A stretch of DNA of 64,000 nucleotides from Adenanthera pavonina (Eukaryota; Streptophyta; Magnoliopsida; Fabales; Fabaceae), in NCBI GenBank assembly GCA_026686845.1, contig JAIVEN010000015.1, positions 13,621,501 through 13,685,500 of the forward strand. The letters run 5' to 3'. The translations under genes and the position numbers were made by a program. This document shows positions 1 to 11,337 of this stretch, one piece after another (position 1 is the first letter of the stretch; each line of letters begins with the position of its first letter). The notes under the pieces were generated by a model, which ran no database searches, was not told where the DNA came from, and was given only the letters and a program-made list of their open reading frames with translations.

Positions 1-50
1 ACATTATTACTCACGTTCAGAGTCGCTGAGCTAGAGTGCGAGACAGAGAG

Positions 51-3000
51 ATGGAGGATCTCGAGGAGGAAGAGAAGATAGAAGAGGAGGTGCTGGGGTC
101 GAGCTTGACCATGGAGAAGGTTGCGGCGGCGAAGAAGTTCATAGAGAATCACTACAGGAATCAGATGAAGAACATCCAAGAGCGCAAGGAGAGGTACTTG
201 TGGGGAATTAGTTATCAATTTTCTTGTGATTGCAGAAGAACTGTAACTCTGGGTCTGAGAATTTTTGGTATTCGGAACTAAAAAGACCATTAAACCGTGC
301 ACAATGCAAATTGAGGGGTAGATCTTTTTATTTGTTACTTCTCTACTTTCCCAATCGTGGTAGCTAAAGTAATCTAGGTATGGGAAGGAGGAAGTAATTG
401 CTATGCACTGATAACTGAGAACTTCTCACTTCAATTGATCCCAGTATGTTATTAGGTTTAATGACTTAAAATATCTATGCACTGTTTGAGGGCCGAGACA
501 TTCTAGCTCACATAAATGCTTACAATCCTTGAGATACGATGAAAAATTTTCATCTCCATAGATGGCGAGAATCAATTAAAGGGATTAGCTTAAATTTCTC
601 TCCGAGTTTCAGGTATCATGAACTATCACTTCTCTTTTAGTGTTTTATTTTAATTATTTCAATGATCCATCGCGTATGATCCAGGTTCTTTCAATGGTTT
701 ATTTTAAGGCATATGGTCCTTGAGATACGATAAAAAATTTCATCTCCGTAGATTGTGAGACTCAAGAACAGGGATTAACTTAAATGTCTCTGTTTGAATT
801 TAAGGCATCATAGACTATCATTTCTCCTCTTTCAAGGTTCGTTTTAATGGTCCCTTGTGTATGACCCAGAGTCTTAGTGATTATCCTCAAATCAGTAATC
901 TGATTCTTGACGAGTACATCTATCACATTGCCAATTAGATCAGTGAGGTGATCCGCTTTTGCAGTTTTGCTAAAAGAGTTTCCTTGAATAAAGATCTGAA
1001 ATTAATTGACTCCTTTCCTTCTGTGGCTAATTGGCTATACATGTTGACCCGGGGCTATTTTTCTGTTTTTCATATTATCATATTTTTGCTGTGTAGGTCT
1101 CTAGGAGTATCAATTGTGTTTGAGTTAAATTAATGCAATCAATATTGATCTATTAAACTTCCAAGCTAATCTAGATTGCTTCCCTTAGTTGGCTTAATTA
1201 TAATTTAGTCCTTATAACTGCACAAGATTTTCATTTTAGTGCCCATATTCTTGACAGACTTACTTTTGAATTGTCGTTATTCTAACGAGTTTGACATTTC
1301 CATTGGACGGTAAGATGCTGTCTATTTAAAGGAATTTTTTCAAAAGTTCTAGTGAAATGCCTTAACTACTCCAATCATGTGGCATTTCCTTGATTACCTG
1401 ATAGCGTACAGAGAGTATTACACTAACATAGGATCAAATGTAAACTCATTTTTAATTTTGTCTATGGCATCCGTTAGTTTTACATTTATGCAATTTGATA
1501 TATAATGAACAGTCGCATGAGCATCTGATGTGTTCATTTTATGGCAAGGACCGAATTGGGTGGGATTTAAAATTTGAAGGACCATGGCTATTGGGAGTAA
1601 ATGTGAATTTGAGCCAAGCAAAAGCAGAGACGAGGCCACGTTTATTATATAGACTGAGTATTTCTGTCAGTGTTAACAACTTGCATTTATTTCAATTTCT
1701 AGTAGCACTAGTTGGTATAAAAAATAACATGATGCTTTTATTGCAAAGAAATGAGATCATCGTATTTATGGACTTGCTCATTAAAGCTCTTCAGACAGAC
1801 ATATAAAAAGCGTGTGGTAATAAACATTATAGTTAAGTTAGGTCTTATATGGGGTGAAACAACCTAACTCATCGTCTTATGTCTTTGAGCTTCACCAGAA
1901 ATGGAAATAGATAAAAGCATAAAACTTTCCCCCCCTCTGATAGTTGGTATTCATTAGTGAGTTGTGGAAGATACATTCTGTACGGAGAAGATTTTTCTTT
2001 GGAAGCCTCTAATTTGTGAATCATGCTTGTGTATAAATTCTTTAAAACAGTCTCTAGTTTGATGCAGATTATTTGCTCACCATGAGTTTTGGAGTTCCTG
2101 ACATGATTTCCTTTGATTCTAGACGTTGGATTTTAGAAAAGAAATTAGCTTCCTCAGATGTGCCAAATGAGGAAAGGATCAACCTCATCAAAGATTTAGA
2201 GCGAAAGGAGACAGAATATATGCGACTGAAAAGACACAAGATATGTGTTGATGATTTTGAGCTTTTAACCATCATTGGAAGAGGGGCCTTTGGGGAGGTA
2301 AGAACTGTTCTTGGCATATGTATCTGTGCAATATTTTTTGTTGGATACACAAAATTTCACCTGTTTGTGTGTTCGGAAATGGGCAATTTCTTGCATCCTT
2401 GTTGTCAATGTTGTTTCTAGTATATTTCCAGCTAACTTGTTAAATTACAGGTTAGATTGTGTCGGGAGAAGAAATCTGGAAACATCTATGCCATGAAAAA
2501 GCTGAAGAAAACTGAAATGCTCAAGAGAGGCCAGGTGAAATCTATAATAGATTGCATATAACTGAACTTAGAAATCATAATGGATGTATATGGTTTAAAA
2601 TTACAGATATGAATAGAATTTGGTAGTCTACGCAGTAATATCAATCATATGGCATAAAGGTATTGGTATATGTGTTATCCATATTTAGGTCATGACGTCT
2701 TCATTTTCTGGTAGATATTTATATCATAGGATGTCTTGCAGAATACCTAATTGCTGTTTTATGTATAAGACATTTTTTTTTCTGCAGGTAGAACATGTTA
2801 GAGCTGAGAGGAACTTGCTGGCTGAAGTTGCCAGCCATTGTATCGTGAAACTTTACTACTCATTTCAGGATGCTGACTACTTATATTTAATTATGGAATA
2901 TCTGCCTGGCGGTGACGTGATGACTCTGCTTATGAGGGAAGATACTCTGAGTGAGAGTGTTGCTAGATTTTACATTGCACAAAGTGTTCTGGCCATAGAG

Positions 3001-6000
3001 TCTATTCATAAACACAATTATATCCACAGGTTGACTTTGGATGTGCTTATATATATATATATTTTAACCATTGATATAATTTGATTGGATCAAGCCATGG
3101 ATCACTGTTCATGTGCTAAACCATCATTTAAATTTTTATTGTCTGCTTTTCAGGGATATTAAACCGGATAATCTACTTCTGGATAAAAATGGTCATATGA
3201 AGCTCTCAGATTTTGGCCTTTGTAAGCCTCTTGAATTTACTACCCTGTCCACACTTCATGAGAATCAGACCATGGATGATGAAAATTTATCCGAGCCAAT
3301 GGACATTGATGGATGCTTTCCTGATGCGGACAATCAGAGCAGCTGGAAAAGTCCACGTGAACAACTTCAGCATTGGCAGATGAACAGAAGGAAGTTGGTA
3401 TGCCATAGAATTTATTTATGATAGTTGAGATGTGGCAGAGAATATGTTCATGTTCTAAACTATTTTTGTGAGTATAATGTTGCTTATGTCTCAAAGACAT
3501 AGTAATCCATCAGTGCAAGAAAATGTGTTTTTGAGTTTACTGACTGTTTTATTTTACATATCAAATGCAAGCCATTACTATTTTTAACGAAAGTGTTGTG
3601 TGGTCGCCCAAGATGCGTTAAGAAAGTAACTGGTTTCATGATCTACTAGGTGACAAATTGGACTGTTAAGTTTCTTAGTATGGGTTTATGCTTTGGCTTG
3701 TCCATATCATCAAAATAGTTTAAGCTACTTGGTTAATATTGCTACAAGTTTATATATCCTTTATTATTTTTATCACTTTTGTGGGTCTTCTATTCTTCCA
3801 CATAGACATGCATTAATATTGTTATAAAATCCCTGGCCTTTTAATAATATGGCATAGGTTTATTAGTGTGCCATGGTAGAGCTAGTATCAGAACATTGGA
3901 GGGCCAAATCATAAATTATGATAACGGGCATTTAATTTGAGAAAACATAAAATTTTTGGAAGGTTGAATGCATATGTATTAGGAATATAAAAGGCTAAAA
4001 AGTAATGGGAAGTTTTGAATTCTGGAAACTGTGGATCCTTCATTTGGTAATGTAGTTGTAACTTGGTTTGCATCAATATGATTCTTTATATAGTATTTTA
4101 AAAATACGTGATCATGGCTGTTTGTACCATGAAGACTGTTGCACATAAATTATAATACTTGCTGTTAAGACAAGGTCTTTCTGTTCTCACATCCTCCCTT
4201 TTCTTCTTTATAAGGCATTTTCTACTGTGGGAACACCAGACTACATTGCTCCTGAGGTGCTGCTGAAAAAAGGATATGGGATGGAATGTGACTGGTTAGT
4301 TTTTAACTATTGTTTTTTGCCTTGCGATCTATTACTCTTGAATCTCCATGGAAGGGCGCATTTATTTTTTCTTTATAAGCTGCAACTCTTCTTTGATGGG
4401 ATACTTTTGGCTTATCAGTTAAACCTTGTAAGGCTTTAAATGAGTTTGGTAATTATACTACAAAATCTGCCTTCTTACTTTTCAAATACTTTATATCAAA
4501 GCTTATTTATATTCTTTTGTTTAATGTGCACTTGCTTCCATATGGACAGGTGGTCACTGGGGGCAATAATGTATGAAATGCTGGTTGGTTACCCTCCATT
4601 TTACTCAGATGACCCAATAACCACATGCAGAAAGGTAACATGCCATGATAATTTTTAAATCCTTAAGTGTGTTTGCATTTCTTTTGTTGTTTAAGCAGCT
4701 TCATAGCTTGGTACAATTTCCATTATAATTTATGTTGAGTTAGGATAACAAGATTCCCAAGAAATCTCTGACATGGTTGAAGTTGACATCATATTGAAAT
4801 ATATTTTGTGTAACTAATGAGATTATATGACTAAGGCCCTTGATTCCTTGGAGAGCAATAAATTCTATAATTAGTTTCTAGGAGAGATGATCAGATTATT
4901 CTTTTTAGATCATCTTGGTAATTCTCATATTAAACCTATTTTTCTTTTGTTTGTTAATTAAATTAATGTTAAAGAGATTAGACTATTGGAATTTGTCTAA
5001 AGAAAATATAGGAACTTTGAGAGATTGGAACCCTGGAGATGCGAGTCATATTTAAAAGGAAAATCTAAGAAAATAATATAAAATGCTTTAGATACATCCT
5101 TACTCCAAAATAATGAGTCCTCACATGTGCATCATCCAAAGTCAGTACAGTGAATGCTGGTGATGAACACAATAGCTAGTTAAAACTGTTTTTATTTGGC
5201 TAAATACAAATGACTTAAGCCCATGAAGTGTTTACTGAGATTTATGAGCTCATATAAAGTTGATCTCAAGCTTTAAGCTCAGCTGAGTTTGACTACTTAG
5301 ATGTTCAGATTGACTTGGCTGTTATGTAACTGTGGTCTCTGAAAGAAAAAATTTGAGATATAACAATTATTGATTTTTTGTAAGTATCTTACGATTAAAT
5401 TCACTGATCCTTCCAATCTAAATGTTGTTTGTACTGTTCCACTGTCGAACTCTTTTGCCAACTATTCTGTGCAAGTCTGGTCACTTTGTTGTGAAATAGT
5501 CTAGCTTTTTTTGTGCTGGTTAATTGTATTCGTTTTATTAGGATTGCAAGCATCTTCAAAAGCATAAATGTAAACATATAAATTTATTGTGGGATAGAAT
5601 TGTATATATGGGTTGTCTTGGTGCTCTGCCTATTTTTTCCCCCCTAAGGAAACTGCTATTTCTGATATTCAGATATTGGAAAACTCTTTCACCCTTTTTA
5701 GGTTTGATAGGGAAGTTCTTTTCTGGCTTTGAGGGTATCTTATCTTCCAACTTGTATTTTCTTCTTATAAAATTTCTGATTTTATTAAACAATTTGTATC
5801 AGTTCTCTTTGAGGAGCACTAGTGACGCTGAGTCATGTTGGGGAAATTGCGCTCACATATTGCCCTATCCCCACTGCCTCCCAACTTTGTGACAAATAGA
5901 GAAACAACTTAGAACTAATGATAAAAAGGGTTTTGCTGTACAATTATATTTTCCTCACTCCTTAATGATCTTTTAGGCATGTTTTGACCGTCTTTGCCTC

Positions 6001-8476
6001 CTCTTCTTGCTACTATTAATATGTTCATTCATAATCATGATATTTAAAAGCTCTTCTTGTTAAGTTTATGTTAGTTAGTGTTCATAAATTCTTTTGTTGA
6101 TACTTGTTTCATCATCTGCTGGCAGATTGTTCATTGGAGAAATCATTTAAAATTTCCGGAAGATGCACAGTTGACACTTGAGGCCAAGGATGTAATATGC
6201 AGACTGCTGTGTGACGTTGACCATAGGTTAGGTACCCATGGGGCTAATGAAATAAAGGTAAGTTACTCATTTGATTAGAATTTTGCTAACCAAACCTTTT
6301 TGTTTTGTCTATTGCTTATACAAATTTTGTATCTATCAGGCTCATCCTTGGTTTAAGGGTGTGGAGTGGGATAAACTGTATGAAAAGGAGGCAGCATTTA
6401 AACCACAAGTCAATGGGGAGCTGGACACCCAAAACTTCATGAAATTTGATGAAGTATTACATCAAATCATCTCTCATTCTGTCCTTTTTAATTTGTTTTT
6501 CCTTAATGTTTTCCCCTTGATATCTACTGTTACTGCAAACTACTACCAAACTGCTGAAACTGAATATATCCCACTGTTTTTAATCATTTGAAGAGTGTTG
6601 CTTCGAAATTACTAGTAGAATATATGCTTTTGCTTGATGACACTATTTTCTCTCTTTATATTTAGGCTTTTCTCGGTTATATAAATTTTTCCTTTTCACT
6701 GAGCTAAAGGGATTTGTACCCTAATAAACAGTGATCTCATTGCCTGTTTTTATCCCGATAACGTTCAATGGCTATGCTTTTATGATACATCGGAGCCAGT
6801 GAAAACTAGGATATTTTTTTCTTCCCCTCTCTTTAGTGACACGCTTACATGCCTTTATTCAGCAGTTGTTGGATTGTCAAAAACAAGACTTACGTTATTT
6901 TTCTTTTATTTTTTTTTAAATAAATATTAGGTAGATCCACCAACAGCAGCAAGAACTGGGTCGGGTCCCTCACGAAAGGTACTCATGCTTGTGTTGATTT
7001 GCATGTCATCCTCGTTTTCTTTTTAATCATTTAAAGCACTGACCATCCAACATATTTTGTTCCATTGAAATATGAAAGCATAATAAATTTATCTCAAATT
7101 ATATTAGAAAAACATAAACTGCAGTCTATAAATTCAGTACCCTGGTAAGGATGCATGCTTTTTGGTGACCATATTTTGACTTCATAATTAGAGTGATAAA
7201 ACAATTATTGGTTCATAACTCGAAGAGTCAGTACCTTTTTGTTCTTATTAATGAAGGAGGTTGGATTGGGGAAGATTTCATTCTGCTCATCTCCTTGAAC
7301 TTCAACATATCTATGTTGTTGATCTTACGATTTGTGTTACATAGAAAAAATCTTGCATATTTATGATGTCCCATGAACTTCGTGCAGATGCTACTAACAC
7401 CCAAAGATCTAAACTTTGTTGGCTACACCTACAAGAACTTTGATGCTGTGAAAGGGCTTCGCCAGTCCTTTGGTAGTAAACTTTTTACTCCTAATTACAT
7501 ATGCTTTTTTTTTTCTTTTCACTCTATTACATGTACTGTTGCTTAGTTGAGAATCTGGTTGTTATATATACTAGCTATAGGAAAAACGCTGGAATTTATT
7601 TTTTCTTGTAAGTCAGCATCCATTCATTCTTCTTACATTGAACATGCATAATATAACTAAATTATAGTGACTAAGACGAGGAGTTTTCATTTCCATAACA
7701 GAAAATGAACTATGCATTTTGCAACTAACAAATTTTGTATTCTTTCTATTCCCTATTATAAGAGATTTTTAATTAATTTACACATACTAAGACAAGTAGT
7801 TAAAAGTAATTAAAATTCTTAAACTTTACAAATTTTATCATAACTTTTTTATATTACCCTCATTAATTATAGCCCATCTTATTTATTTCTTTCTTAATCT
7901 CTCCCCACTATAACTTTTAATGAGGAGTAAACATGGAACATCATTTAATACTTAAAATGTGACTTATATTTTGCATATATGAATTTTTCTAGAAAGCATC
8001 TTATAATAAGGAATAGAGGCAATAATCAATTCAAGTCAGTCTTAGTGTCACAAAAGAGCATTATGGGTCTAATTATAATATGCCTTTTTAATTTATCGTC
8101 AAATTTTAGTCAATATGAAACATTAGTAATCAGTTTGAAAACCGATAATTCCTCTAGCAACGGACACTTGGCCACCCAAAAGTCACCCAAGCCCTTGTGA
8201 AATTTATCTAGGCAGTTCCTTGTAGTGACCAAATTCACCCTAAATGATGAGATGGGGTCTTGTGCTCGTTGATGAAAATATGCTGACCTCCTGAATGGAT
8301 AATGTATCATCCTCATCCTTTCGCTTTTAAGTAATAATATTTGTTACTCAAACCTAACCCAATAATCAAACTAAAATTCTGCAGGTGATTCCATGCAAGA
8401 TTACTCTTCGAAACGGGCAGCTGAGGAAACAAGTTTACAAATGCTTGCTTCGTCTGGGGATCCCATGTTACCATGA
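51..8476 (+). CDS. NDR-type AGC serine/threonine kinase, 12 exons, complete
   Basis: Nuclear Dbf2-related kinase of the MOB1/Hippo-like module, involved in plants in polarity, cytokinesis and pollen development (family knowledge). Exons: 51-193, 2123-2297, 2451-2534, 2788-3029, 3154-3397, 4215-4294, 4550-4634, 6126-6257, 6340-6453, 6931-6978, 7388-7472, 8385-8476. They join in frame as 507 residues, and every intron is GT..AG. Visible: an N-terminal MOB-binding helix region (about 15-60), glycine loop GRGAFGEV (100-107), ATP lysine in YAMKK (K122), HRD (214-216), DFG (234-236), the NDR-specific insert of about 60 residues, activation segment FSTVGTPDY (S299), and C-terminal hydrophobic motif FVGYTYKNFD with regulatory T463. 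All catalytic residues are present. The start is the first ATG in a frame that gives the family N-terminus. Only 50 bases of leader lie in the window, so the promoter is outside. Introns 1 (1.9 kb) and 7 (1.5 kb) are long. Confidence 0.95.
527..875 (+). repeat. Diverged tandem duplication inside intron 1 of the NDR kinase
   Basis: Two imperfect copies with a period of about 191 bases (527-717 and 718-875). Both begin with CCTTGAGATACGAT and share blocks through 'catctcc..tagat', 'gggatta.cttaaat', 'catc.tagactatca' and 'gtatgaccca'. No coding potential is evident. Confidence 0.7.
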
Positions 8477-9120
8477 CATGAGCTTGTGTAATATGACAAA
8501 CGAAGGGCATCATTTTATGTTCTTGTGCACTCGCTTTGGCTCTAGATCTTTGCCAAAACCATCTCTTACTTTACTAGCACCTGAGTCCCATGCAATTTGC
8601 AGGAACTGTGTGTACAGCAAGTAGTTGAACAGCAGCATTTTCAAAGCTTGTAGGTCAACACCGTGTGTATTTGAATTTGCAAATTAGGAACAAGAGTTGT
8701 GCAACTGAGTGCACCTGGCTGCCCAGGTTGGCCTGAGGAAGACTTGCCTTCTCTAGTGGCAGTTTTTAGTTGTGGACAACTTATTGAGGAACTTAAACAG
8801 AAGCATCTGGTATTATTATTTGATGCTATGTATACATTTGTTGGAAGAAAGCAGAAATGAGGTATAAAGAAATGAAATGATGCTTGGGGATAAAATGATA
8901 AAGTTACTTTTGGCTGTTCGGTTGCCTTGTATGGAAACCCATTTTGAGTTTCCCTTTACCGTTGATAAATTAATTATGCCAAGTAGTCAGTCATTTGGAT
9001 TTTACCTGGCCTATTTTGCTCCCTTGATGCAGGCGACCCTCTATTTTGCCAGCGGTTCTGTGATTTCTTTTTTAATTTTTCTCTTCATTTTTTTTGGTTT
9101 TCTGTGTGGTTAAGAATGGA
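8477..9120 (+). other. 3' flank and probable 3' UTR of the NDR kinase
   Basis: Follows the kinase stop codon. No second gene is recognisable. A T-rich stretch near 9070-9100 may lie close to the transcript end, but no poly(A) site can be fixed. Confidence 0.4.
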
Positions 9121-10640
9121 GATAAACTCTTCAATGTAGATATATGGTCCCATCATCAAGAATACCAATTATATCTTATCCTATATTAGCGACTACATGA
9201 GTGCTTGCCGTCTCATGTGGATTAACTTGAGTTTTCACTCCCAAATTGGATTCTTTTTATTCAGGTACTACGTATTTGGGGGAAAAAAAACTAAAAACAT
9301 GACTAGGTATAAAGTTTATATTGGCGAGCGATATTTTTATAATTATATATTCACTTCTCTATGAGGCATTCTTTATATCTATTTCATGGTGGTAAAGGAT
9401 CTAATAACAGCGCTGGTCGCTACTTTTTTTTGTTTTTAAAAAAATTTATGTACTTATATTTTTCCCTTTTTTCCAATTTATCAGGAGAGAGAAGATATTT
9501 TTTGGGCCGCGGAGAGAAAAGAAGGGTTGTTACTTGATAATGATAGCATTCTCTCCTCACCTTTTGTATTATATTATAGTGGTGGGTCTCTTATTAGATG
9601 GGTGGGCCATCCCTTTCTCATGTATGTACGTATTTGATGGTAACAACAAAATTAATACATGAACGAATTCTATAATTGCGAAGACATGTCTCCTGTTCTT
9701 AAATATGATTACAGTTGATTGAAAACAAGCAACAACATCCGGTCAAAAAAAAAAAAACAAGCAACAACATAATATTGGTTTTTCCCCCCTTTTGGATTAC
9801 AGTATTATGAAACTTTTACCACGCGTCAAGTTTTTGCTTTCTTTTTCTTTTGGTCAAAACGCGATAAGGGTTGACGAACCGACTTCCTCAGTTCATGAAA
9901 ATTGGATATTTTTCTGAGGCCTAAGTTTATGTGAATGGAGAGACAAGAAGGAATTAATAATTGATTTCTATTTCCATGCTCGCTCGGTAACAAAACAATT
10001 ACTTGTTCGTCTTATAGTTTCCGTAAACGTATATCATAGCTCTCCCGTTCCTATTATTCTGGAATTATTAAACCTAATCGAATAAGAACAGAATTACGCT
10101 GTAAAATTATCGCAGTGTCTCAAAACCATAATACAGTTGCACATTGATTCCTTTCGAGGGGAAACGGATGAAGATGGGATTGGAGAATGAAAAGCGAAGG
10201 GAGCATGGGATGGGTGGAGATGCTTTAATATGCTCTTCAAGATTTGACATGTGTCCTCCTTTCTTTCTCGCTCTGTGTCACAGCCCAGACCCTTTTTCTA
10301 TTGTCCCTTTCTCTTTTCGAAGCATTTTCAATTATGTATAAATTTTTTTCTCCTCTTTCTTCTCCACTCCCTCTCTTGCGCTCCCACTTCCATGTCTCAC
10401 CACCCACTCGCCCACCCAGGTATGTTATGGATATAAAAGAGAATATCAAAGCTAAAGAACATAGCTGAGCTGTTATTTTTTAATGGTAAGCAAAACCCAT
10501 ATCTTGTTTTCTTGATGCTTTGTTCTCTTCCATGGGTTTCAGGTGTAAAAGTAAGAAGTGAGAAGAGAGAGGAGAGAAGAGAGTAAGAAGGAAGGAAAGG
10601 GAAGAAGGAACAGGGGAGAGACAAGACCCTACAGTTGACA
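9121..10640. other. Intergenic region; probable upstream promoter of the HAB1-like gene
   Basis: No gene was found. The last 400 bases are CT/AG-rich, as is common for plant core promoters and leaders. A TATAAAAG string lies near 10433, but the transcription start is unknown. A tiny A-tailed insertion is listed separately. Confidence 0.4.
9739..9757 (+). mobile_element. Minimal A-tailed retroposed fragment with long target-site duplication
   Basis: The sequence CCGGTC followed by 13 A lies between two identical 17-base direct repeats (9722-9738 and 9754-9770, AAAACAAGCAACAACAT; the second overlaps the A run). This is the signature of an L1-primed insertion truncated to almost nothing at its 5' end. 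Confidence 0.5.
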
Positions 10641-11040
10641 AAATTAGGTGGTGCCTCCTTTTCTCTTTTCCTTCATTGATTTGTGGTAATAATTATTAGA
10701 GCGCGCGCGGTAAACTAGAAGAGGCTTAGATGCGTTGCCTCAGATCCAGGAAACTCAAGTCGTATGTGAGAAAAGGGTGTCATCTTTTTAGGGTTTCCTT
10801 GTGATTCCTGAGACTTTGCCTTTCCTTTGTTGTTTCTCGTGACCTCCTTTTTCTATCTTTTTCTTGTGTTTACCGATAAGGAGTATGGATTATTTTTTAT
10901 TTAATGTTTTCGCTGCAATCTATTTTTGCTGATAACTTGTCTTCTTTTTCAGGCTGTTTCTCTTTCACTAGAATTGAAGTATATAGAGAAGAGTCCAGAG
11001 AAGTTTTGTTAATACCTGATAAGGTTTAGACGAGCTATTT

Positions 11041-11085
11041 ATGGATGATATTTCCGAAATGGAAGTTCGGATCCATTCTTGTTGA
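11041..11085 (+). promoter_or_regulatory. Upstream ORF 1 in the HAB1-like leader (14 codons)
   Basis: ATG at 11041, peptide MDDISEMEVRIHSC, stop 11083-11085, lying 250 bases before the main start. It falls downstream of a good splice acceptor (polypyrimidine tract then AG at 10951-10952), so it is likely to be in the mature leader. It could reduce translation of the phosphatase; this is inference. Confidence 0.45.
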
Positions 11086-11187
11086 CCAGATCTGACTACC
11101 CATCTCACTCTCACCACCTTTTAGCTAGTCCATACGTTGCATCGTCTTAATTTGCTTCCCCTTTTGGTCATATCGGCTTCCTTAGGC

Positions 11188-11274
11188 ATGGAAAATGGTC
11201 TTTTAAAATCCACCGTTCACATTCTGAGATTATTTTCAATCTTAAAAGGGAGTGATCAGTTAGTGGAAATATGA
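11188..11274 (+). promoter_or_regulatory. Upstream ORF 2 in the HAB1-like leader (28 codons)
   Basis: ATG at 11188 opens a 28-codon frame ending at TGA 11272-11274, which is 63 bases before the main ATG. The peptide begins MENGLLKSTVHILRLFSILK and matches no family I know. Confidence 0.45.
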
Positions 11275-11337
11275 CAAGCTGCGTGATACTAGAGGGGTGG
11301 GAGTGTAACTTTTTATGCTACCTAGATAGGGATTTTC

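Noticed and set aside
8877..9113. Plus-strand frame of 78 codons after the NDR kinase
   Set aside because: Hydrophobic T-rich translation without homology; more likely 3' UTR and flank.
10237..10624. Several overlapping frames on both strands upstream of the PP2C gene
   Set aside because: Low-complexity CT/AG leader or promoter sequence gives long frames by composition alone.
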